Of a DNA stretch of 64,000 bases, positions 42,427-48,393 are shown piece after piece. The stretch covers positions 39,969-103,968 of IMG/VR virus record IMGVR_UViG_3300048834_000096; one strand, given 5' to 3'. The notes beneath the pieces were generated by a model, which worked only from the letters and a program-made list of their open reading frames with translations, was not told where the DNA came from and searched no databases. Position numbers and translations under genes: made by a program. Every line of letters begins with the position of its first letter. Positions within the stretch are counted from its first letter, which is position 1. This DNA comes from a virus.

Positions 42427-43421
42427 TTTATGTACTTGGTTCGTTGGCGTATCACGATGATACAATTCTTAAACCACTATTTAACGAATTTAAAACTCAA
42501 GGGTTGTCGTATTCCCATTCACTGATTCATGGTGATGGTGGGTTGGTTCACATTCCAGGTAAAGAAAAAGAGGTACTTTGGTACTGGGGTAGAATGCTAG
42601 AAGAATTCATGCATCTACCGCTAATGGAAGGTGACAAGATTTTTATAGTTGATTTTTGGAACCCAATGGTGGTACAGATGAAGTTTTGGGTTGCCAGAAT
42701 GGGATTGCAGAATATCAAATTCTATACAATACATCATGGTTCCAGTCAACTACCTGGTGACTTTGCTTCTGAACTAGAATATAAGAATTGGGCTCACTAC
42801 GCCGAATCTTCATGGGCTGAATGCTACGATGCAATTTTCTGCGGCTCTGAGGTTATTACCAAGCTGATGGCTAAGAAGTGCAGCACAGGTAAATATGTTA
42901 CTTCGTATCTACCAATAACTAGCCTGCTGCCAATTGTGAGAAATGCTGAATATCAGAAGTTAGAGCGTGTGAAAAACACTGCGGTTATGCCACTTAGAAT
43001 GGATCCAGATAAAGGTGTAGATGACTTCATCGCCTACGTAGATTCTAATCCAAATATTCTATTCATGGCATTTGCCAATGAAGATAAATGGAAAATGAGT
43101 AACCTACTAATTCAAAAGCCAAGCACACGTGATGACCTATTTAAGATCGAGCAGCAGTGTGAGTATGTGGTTTCATTCGCTAAACAAGAAACCTTTGGTT
43201 ATGGTGTGGTTGAGGCGGTACTCAACGGATGCAAACCTGTACTACGAGGCAGTGAGACAAACTGTTATCGAGAACTGTTTCCGAATAACACCTTTGGTGG
43301 TCCCGTAGATCCGGCGCCATTGGTACAACTTAAGTATTATGAGAATTTGGAGGTTCCAAATATCTCCTGGCTTGTTGGTTACGCAGAGAAACTGATAACT
43401 GCACACCTAAGCATTAAGTAG
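42423..43421 (+). CDS. GT4-type glycosyltransferase-like protein
   Basis: The C-terminal half has the GT-B donor-binding pattern: VMPLRMDPDKGVDDFI, then VSFAKQETFGYGVVEAVLNGCKPVLRG (E-x7-E). The N-terminal half contains FYTIHHGSSQLPGD. It has 332 residues. As last gene of the dpdA operon it could glycosylate the modified base, analogous to T4 alpha/beta glucosyltransferases acting on hydroxymethylcytosine, though those are different families. A strong terminator follows. Confidence 0.75.
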   Translation: MIYVLGSLAYHDDTILKPLFNEFKTQGLSYSHSLIHGDGGLVHIPGKEKEVLWYWGRMLEEFMHLPLMEGDKIFIVDFWNPMVVQMKFWVARMGLQNIKFYTIHHGSSQLPGDFASELEYKNWAHYAESSWAECYDAIFCGSEVITKLMAKKCSTGKYVTSYLPITSLLPIVRNAEYQKLERVKNTAVMPLRMDPDKGVDDFIAYVDSNPNILFMAFANEDKWKMSNLLIQKPSTRDDLFKIEQQCEYVVSFAKQETFGYGVVEAVLNGCKPVLRGSETNCYRELFPNNTFGGPVDPAPLVQLKYYENLEVPNISWLVGYAEKLITAHLSIK

Positions 43422-43447
43422 TACAATCTAAGTTCCTGATTAGAAAG

Positions 43448-43477
43448 AAAACCCGACATGTGTCGGGTTTTCTTTTT
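43448..43477 (+). terminator. Intrinsic terminator of the DNA-modification operon
   Basis: CCCGACA (43452-43458) and TGTCGGG (43461-43467) form a stem flanked by A-runs before and T-runs after. It is immediately followed by a late-type box. Confidence 0.92.
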
Positions 43478-43485
43478 GATAAATA
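43478..43485 (+). promoter_or_regulatory. Late-type promoter box GATAAATA
   Basis: It lies directly after the terminator and 56 nt before the 43541 start. It is one base off the T4 late consensus and identical to the boxes at 15647 (minus) and 54219. Confidence 0.65.
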
Positions 43486-43540
43486 CTATAGTAGTGTATT
43501 TTATTAATAGTGTATTTTGTTATAACAATAGGAGACGGAT

Positions 43541-43663
43541 ATGCCAATGATTACGGAAAGTTTTAAAGATGCAGTCGATTTGGTGACTAATAAAAGGGAA
43601 GACGAGATAGATATCATCTCAGAGACAATTAGTATACTTAAAGAATATGGAACTTGGGAATAA
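43541..43663 (+). CDS. Unknown 40-residue acidic protein
   Basis: ATG 43541 behind AGGAGACGG opens a 40-codon frame: MPMITESFKDAVDLVTNK, then a helix to ILKEYGTWE. The strong ribosome site and late box support it. It is the first gene of the late cluster. The function is unknown. Confidence 0.55.
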   Translation: MPMITESFKDAVDLVTNKREDEIDIISETISILKEYGTWE

Positions 43664-43675
43664 GTAGTACTAAAA

Positions 43676-44785
43676 ATGGCAGGCAGGAAGTTAAATGAAT
43701 TCTCTGCATATAGAGATTATCTCCAAGGTAAATCTGGGATTCCGCTGTTATTAGTAAATAAAAAGGGATCTGGTATAAATCTATTGGATCCCAAAAGTGG
43801 TTCTACTGTTAAAACTATCGACAATGGTAGTACTGTAGAATTTATCGATACTGGGAAGGAAGGTAATTTTTATACTGTTAAGTATGGGGGAAAAATATAT
43901 ACTATCAGTTATTCGGTTATAACCAAACCCGGGCGTGAGAAGAACTTTGATATGACCCCAAAAAATTTAGGGTTAACTGACGTAAAATGGAGATATGATG
44001 ATTTAGTTAAGGCAACATATAACTCGCTAATAGAAAATGAGGAAAAAATTGGTCCTATTAGCAGTAATATTGCGTGGGGTATGACTCTTTATGCTGCAGG
44101 AACTGCTAAAGAAAAACAACATGCCACAGAGTTCTTACCAAAAATAATTAAAGAATATGGTAAGGCAAATATTCCGAAGACTATTTGGAATAACTTCAGT
44201 GAGGTGATAGGTCCCTTATATCAAATCAATAGAAAGCATACTTTATTTAATAAGGATAAAAATCAATATGATATATTTTTACCTAAAGCAGCTAACTATC
44301 CCTTAGTTGACTATATAGTCTATGATGGTAAGAAGGATATAAAGATAAGTGCGAAGTCTGTTGTTTCTAGCTCAAAAACCAATACTGTTAAGCCGAATGA
44401 TATTTTGCACCTTTTACGAACTAATGGGTTGTTATCTAAGTGGGAACGAACTAAGTCGCACGCATTTCAAGTTATAAAAATTATTAATGAAAATGATGGA
44501 AAATCGGGACCAGGTATTGCATATTCGTACCTATTGAGTAAGGGGGTTGTCCGAAAGAATAACAAAACACCCAGGAAAGCAATTGAGGAATGGTCAAAAA
44601 CAACAGATGAGTTTAAGAAAATATTTATAGACGCGACCAATAATGTTATTTACTATAACATTATGAAATTGGATAATAATATGTTGCCGGAATTTACTAT
44701 GGATTCGGACTCTATGATGACACATCAAATATATTTTCGAGCAAAAGATGAGACAACCTCAGAGAAAATGGGCATTCAAACGTGA
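43676..44785 (+). CDS. Unknown late protein, possible PD-(D/E)xK-like core
   Basis: The 369-residue protein has an SH3-like beta stretch near residues 30-80 (DNGSTVEFIDTG, FYTVKYGGKIYTI) and, around residue 215, PLVDYIVYDGKKDIKISAKSV, which has the spacing of a PD-(D/E)xK nuclease core (D...SAK). This is tentative. It lacks the MKTFKEYLEE tag of the following genes but is coupled to the first tagged gene by a 4-nt overlap, suggesting co-packaging or shared function. Confidence 0.5.
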   Translation: MAGRKLNEFSAYRDYLQGKSGIPLLLVNKKGSGINLLDPKSGSTVKTIDNGSTVEFIDTGKEGNFYTVKYGGKIYTISYSVITKPGREKNFDMTPKNLGLTDVKWRYDDLVKATYNSLIENEEKIGPISSNIAWGMTLYAAGTAKEKQHATEFLPKIIKEYGKANIPKTIWNNFSEVIGPLYQINRKHTLFNKDKNQYDIFLPKAANYPLVDYIVYDGKKDIKISAKSVVSSSKTNTVKPNDILHLLRTNGLLSKWERTKSHAFQVIKIINENDGKSGPGIAYSYLLSKGVVRKNNKTPRKAIEEWSKTTDEFKKIFIDATNNVIYYNIMKLDNNMLPEFTMDSDSMMTHQIYFRAKDETTSEKMGIQT

Positions 44786-46095
44786 AAACATTCAAACAAT
44801 ACTTAGAAGAATCTCCAGCATCTGAGGCAGCAGTTCGTCTAGGACTAAAGTACTATGGTTTTGGTCGTTATGGTGTCAGAAACAAGGTAACACATCACTC
44901 AGAGTTCGGTTGGTTGAGGAAGGTCAAGGATGCCTATCACGCATCTAAAGGAGAAACCCCACTAGTACACTTAGAGCACCTGGAAGATGAGATACTGAAT
45001 AATGGAGTGGTAGGAGTGAGAAACGCTCTGAACTATCTCCATGGTATAGAAGCACTGATGAAAGGCCACGACGACAGAGTAAAATTAGTAGTCAAGTTGG
45101 ACGGTAGTCCTAGTTTAACTTTCGGGACAATTTATGACTTCCCAGCAAAATCATCAGATAAATCCGAACCAAGACACTGGGTTTCTACTAAATCTGCATT
45201 TAATAATTCCCCTAAACTGAATTATACAGAAGAAGATATTGAATTAAATCACGGTCATGCTCCGGGTTTAGTAGAAAAATTAAAGGCAGCACTAAAACAT
45301 ATCCATAAAATTCAACCAAAAACCACTCTGCAGGGTGACCTATTATTCACTAAAGAAGATATTAAGAAGGAAAATATCCAAGGCACTGATTACTACACCT
45401 TCAAACCCAATACAATCAAGTACGCAGTCCCAGTAGACTCAGAAATGGGTAGGAAAATAGCAGCGGCAAAGATTGGTATAGCAATCCACACTAAGTATCA
45501 TGACTTCAACAAGCCAGAGAGACACCCAGCACAGGAGTCAGACTACAAGCAGCACAAGGACGTATTCACACTCCCTATACAGTCACCACAAGCAGACATA
45601 GATGTTTCATATAGAATCAAGGCTCTAGGCAGTCAATTCAATCAGACATCTAAGGAAGCACTAGACTTCGCAAAGGCAAACAGTCAGACACTAAAGCAGT
45701 ACATCAATGCAACAGTAAAGAGTAGTACTGAACCTAAGGCAGAAGATTTCATAGAATGGTATCAGGAGAAAGCAAGAAAAGAGATCAATAAGCTAAAGTC
45801 ACAGTCGGGTAAGGAAAAGAAGCAAGCAAGACTAAGCATGGAAGTATCACATCTGCAAAGCAACCATGATAATATTAGTCAAATATTCGGTCTTCACGCA
45901 GGTATTCAACATTTAAAGAATGAGATAATAGATACCTTGGATAAAAACCAACAAATAAAACATTTCTACGACACTCCAGAAGGTATGCAAGAAACCACAC
46001 CTGAGGGGTATGTGGTAATTGGTGCCAGTGGATCGTTGAAGTTAGTTCGCAGACATTCGTTCAGCCGTGCAAATTTCTTAGGTCGCCCTAGATAA
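44782..46095 (+). CDS. Tagged (CTS-like) nucleotidyltransferase / ligase-like protein
   Basis: It starts at GTG with MKTFKQYLEESPA, a capsid-targeting-like tag with an LEE-S cleavage-like site. The body carries ligase-superfamily motifs in order: KLDGS (K105-x-D-G, candidate adenylated lysine), LQGDLLF (183-189, motif III-like), PEGYVVI (407-413, motif IV-like) and LKLVRR (419-424, motif V-like). This suggests a covalent nucleotidyltransferase of the DNA/RNA ligase fold with 437 residues. Whether it seals nucleic acid or transfers NMP to something else is unknown. Confidence 0.65.
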   Translation: MKTFKQYLEESPASEAAVRLGLKYYGFGRYGVRNKVTHHSEFGWLRKVKDAYHASKGETPLVHLEHLEDEILNNGVVGVRNALNYLHGIEALMKGHDDRVKLVVKLDGSPSLTFGTIYDFPAKSSDKSEPRHWVSTKSAFNNSPKLNYTEEDIELNHGHAPGLVEKLKAALKHIHKIQPKTTLQGDLLFTKEDIKKENIQGTDYYTFKPNTIKYAVPVDSEMGRKIAAAKIGIAIHTKYHDFNKPERHPAQESDYKQHKDVFTLPIQSPQADIDVSYRIKALGSQFNQTSKEALDFAKANSQTLKQYINATVKSSTEPKAEDFIEWYQEKARKEINKLKSQSGKEKKQARLSMEVSHLQSNHDNISQIFGLHAGIQHLKNEIIDTLDKNQQIKHFYDTPEGMQETTPEGYVVIGASGSLKLVRRHSFSRANFLGRPR

Positions 46096-46097
46096 CG

Positions 46098-46562
46098 ATG
46101 AAGACCTTTAAAGAATACTTAGAAGAAGATCATAGAACTTTAGGCTGGCACTCGTCTGAGATGGATAGTACTATGATGGAAGAACTATCTGAAGCACTAA
46201 TGGAAGAACTAACCAATCAAGATAAGGAAGAAGTGGAAACGTTCATTTCTCCTTTTCTGAATAAGAATCTCCGAAGAGGTAAGAAATTCTTAGTGGTTGC
46301 TACTTTTGTTGATCTTCGAAGAACACCTATACTTAGTGTTACACCCGAGCCACTTAAATTCGTTGGTGTCAGTGGTTCTCAGTATAGATTTAAGAAGGAT
46401 GGCGAGACTAGACTATTCCCTAAGATGCAGGAGCTCGGAAGATATGTTCGATACTATTTCCTCATGAATACTGTATCTGAGTTCGAACACTTTCATTCTT
46501 TAGTGACACTTAAGTGGTCTAAACCTGTAGTTAAGAGACTGGACTTTGAGCAGGGACTATGA
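46098..46562 (+). CDS. Tagged (CTS-like) unknown protein
   Basis: The tag MKTFKEYLEED is followed by an acidic helix with a second LSE-A protease-like site (MMEELSEALMEEL) and a beta-rich C-terminal domain (GKKFLVVATFVDLRR, later YRFKKDGETRLFP). It has 154 residues and no recognised family. The second site may delimit a longer propeptide. Confidence 0.6.
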   Translation: MKTFKEYLEEDHRTLGWHSSEMDSTMMEELSEALMEELTNQDKEEVETFISPFLNKNLRRGKKFLVVATFVDLRRTPILSVTPEPLKFVGVSGSQYRFKKDGETRLFPKMQELGRYVRYYFLMNTVSEFEHFHSLVTLKWSKPVVKRLDFEQGL

Positions 46563-46843
46563 AAACATTTAAGGAATACTTAGAAGAACAAATAAAAGGA
46601 TGGAAGCATGCTCACTCAGATCTGATGAAGCATAGAAAAGATATTACTAAATTAAACGACACTGTTTATCTTCATAAATTGAAGGCTGATGGTTCAGAGA
46701 GTAATATGCACGATGCAAAGAAAACTTTTAAAGATTTGAAATCTGCTGTAGAACATCATGAGAACATTAAAAGACTCAATCCAGGCAAGAAAATTAAATA
46801 TAATCTGTATATAGATAATAAGTTGCATAGTGTTTTACAATGA
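46559..46843 (+). CDS. Tagged (CTS-like) small basic protein
   Basis: The tag MKTFKEYLEEQ precedes an 84-residue basic, His/Lys-rich part (GWKHAHSDLMKHRKDI, later RLNPGKKIKYNLYIDNK). It overlaps both neighbours by 4 nt. Its size and charge resemble T4 internal proteins, which are injected with the DNA. No family is recognised. Confidence 0.6.
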   Translation: MKTFKEYLEEQIKGWKHAHSDLMKHRKDITKLNDTVYLHKLKADGSESNMHDAKKTFKDLKSAVEHHENIKRLNPGKKIKYNLYIDNKLHSVLQ

Positions 46844-47454
46844 AAACATTTAAAGAATACTTAGAAGAAAATGCTAAAAGCAAATTGTTTTGCTTCGATA
46901 TCGACGAAACTCTATTCAAGACCACTGCAGCAGTACACGTAACTGATGCTAGAGGCAAGAGAATTAAGTCTCTAACCAATCAGGAGTTCAACGATCACAC
47001 TCTAGAGAAAGGTCATAAGTATGACTTCTCTGACTTTAGAGATGCTAAGAAATTTCACGATGAATCTAAGCCCATACATAGAATGGTGAATAAGATCAAG
47101 GCAATTCACTCCAACATTAAGCGTGGTGGTCACGATAGCAAAATAATCATGAATACCGCTAGAGAGGACTTTGATGATAAAGAACCTGTACTTAACAAGT
47201 TTCGCAAGCATGGAATTGACGTTGATGATATGCATATACACCGTGCTGGCAATATCAAAGGAATACCTACTGGAGAGAAAAAGAACGTAGTGCTTAGAAA
47301 GTACTTGGATCAAGGCAAATACAAGAACGTTCACTTCTATGATGACTCACATAATAACCTGAAGCATTTTTTGAATCTTAAGCATGAGTACCCAGAGGTA
47401 AATTTTCATGCTTATCACGTAGATCACGAAGGAAAGGTGAAGAAGGTAAAATGA
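46840..47454 (+). CDS. Tagged (CTS-like) HAD-family phosphatase
   Basis: After the tag MKTFKEYLEEN comes a full HAD domain: LFCFDIDETLFKT (D20-x-D22-E-T), IIMNTARED (motif II) and VHFYDDSHNN (motif IV acids). The layout resembles polynucleotide-kinase-type or nucleotidase HAD phosphatases. A packaged phosphatase that enters the host with the DNA would be unusual. It has 204 residues and overlaps both neighbours. Confidence 0.7.
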   Translation: MKTFKEYLEENAKSKLFCFDIDETLFKTTAAVHVTDARGKRIKSLTNQEFNDHTLEKGHKYDFSDFRDAKKFHDESKPIHRMVNKIKAIHSNIKRGGHDSKIIMNTAREDFDDKEPVLNKFRKHGIDVDDMHIHRAGNIKGIPTGEKKNVVLRKYLDQGKYKNVHFYDDSHNNLKHFLNLKHEYPEVNFHAYHVDHEGKVKKVK

Positions 47455-47654
47455 AAACGTTCAAAGAGTACATTAGAGAACATGAAGATGCATGGGAGAA
47501 AGATTCAGCTGGTAATGCGGTTGGATGGAAGGCAAAGGAGTATCAACGGGAAAAACGAAAATATGGAAACAAGGAAACCAATGTTGATAAATTCATTAAA
47601 CCAGATGCTGTTGTTAGGAATATGCTGGGGTTGCTTAAACAACACCTAAAGTAG
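47451..47654 (+). CDS. Tagged (CTS-like) small basic protein
   Basis: The variant tag MKTFKEYIREH leads a 67-residue basic protein (KAKEYQREKRKYGNKETN, C-terminal VRNMLGLLKQHLK). No family is recognised. It is the last of the tightly coupled tagged genes before a 205-nt gap with a long inverted repeat. Confidence 0.55.
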   Translation: MKTFKEYIREHEDAWEKDSAGNAVGWKAKEYQREKRKYGNKETNVDKFIKPDAVVRNMLGLLKQHLK

Positions 47655-47683
47655 AAAACTTTTGTGGTTTTCAGTAAATTGTG

Positions 47684-47759
47684 TCTAACTTATTGATAAT
47701 GAAGTGAAAATAGGCAGTTTTGTGTTGTGAGAATTTATCTTCATTATCAATAAGTTAGA
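47684..47759. repeat. Perfect 21-bp inverted repeat with 34-nt spacer
   Basis: The arm at 47684-47704 (begins TCTAACTTATTG) is the exact reverse complement of 47739-47759. A transcript would fold into a very stable 21-bp hairpin. The site is intergenic, between two tagged genes. It could be a processing site, a terminator variant without T-run, or a small mobile remnant. Confidence 0.85.
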
Positions 47760-47784
47760 AAAATAATGGGTTGCTGCTGTGGTT

Positions 47785-47801
47785 TGTGCAAGTTTTGCAC
47801 A
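47785..47801. repeat. Short palindrome TGTGCAA-GTT-TTGCACA
   Basis: Perfect 7-bp arms with a 3-nt centre lie 26 bp before the late box at 47827. The position suits an operator or a hairpin; no regulator is identified. Confidence 0.4.
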
Positions 47802-47826
47802 TATCCATACATTAACTTCAAAAACA

Positions 47827-47834
47827 TATAAATA
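47827..47834 (+). promoter_or_regulatory. Late promoter box TATAAATA
   Basis: An exact T4 late consensus 25 nt upstream of the tagged gene at 47860; initiation would fall just before its ribosome site region. Confidence 0.75.
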
Positions 47835-47859
47835 TAAGATACATTGATTGGATAAACAA

Positions 47860-48384
47860 ATGACCAAAAAATTCAAAGAGTACCTTTATGAGCTGTTTGA
47901 CAAGCCATATGGTTATTCTAGAGATTTAAAAATGGAAGAGAAGGTTCGTCTGCATTTAAATACTAACAGCAACTATAAAGATCACAAATTTGGTGCTGTT
48001 AAAGTATATAAAATGGATGAAGATCAAGGACATATAGTTCATGTAATACGAAATAAGTATCATGAATTACATCATATTGCAGCAGATAATAGTTCCGGTG
48101 AAAGTGAACCTAGACTAGAACACGCAAAACCAAGATTTATCGGTACTATGATGAAGTATGCTAAAGAGCACGTTTTAGATCAAAACCGATCACTAAAAAT
48201 ATCGGCAACTAAGCAGATGCACCATGCGTTAAAACCAATTATTGAAAAAGTAGCTAGAAAAAATGGTCATGAAATTGAGCACAGTGAAGAAATTATTGGA
48301 AATCATGAAACCCACTTTACTATAGTGAAACCTAAAAACGATATTCATCCAATGAAAGAATGCCTTTCTGTATTAATAACCTAA
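47860..48384 (+). CDS. Tagged (CTS-like) unknown protein
   Basis: ATG 47860 gives MTKKFKEYLYELFDKP, a second version of the tag shared with the next gene. The 174-residue body has a KVYKMDEDQGHIVHVIRNKY segment and a helix pair (RFIGTMMKYAKEHVLDQ, HALKPIIEKVARKNGHEI), loosely GNAT-like, but the key acetyl-CoA motif is not clear. An upstream TTG at 47848 is less likely. Confidence 0.55.
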   Translation: MTKKFKEYLYELFDKPYGYSRDLKMEEKVRLHLNTNSNYKDHKFGAVKVYKMDEDQGHIVHVIRNKYHELHHIAADNSSGESEPRLEHAKPRFIGTMMKYAKEHVLDQNRSLKISATKQMHHALKPIIEKVARKNGHEIEHSEEIIGNHETHFTIVKPKNDIHPMKECLSVLIT

Positions 48385-48393
48385 GAGATAAAA

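Noticed and set aside
37257-43421. A queD (carboxypterin synthase) gene to complete the preQ0 pathway
   Set aside because: No protein in the window shows the Cys and HGHNY-type motifs of QueD, so it is not claimed here.
47766-47831. 21-codon Cys-rich mini-ORF (MGCCCGLCKFC)
   Set aside because: Its Cys pattern is eye-catching, but there is no ribosome site and it overlaps the palindrome and late box.
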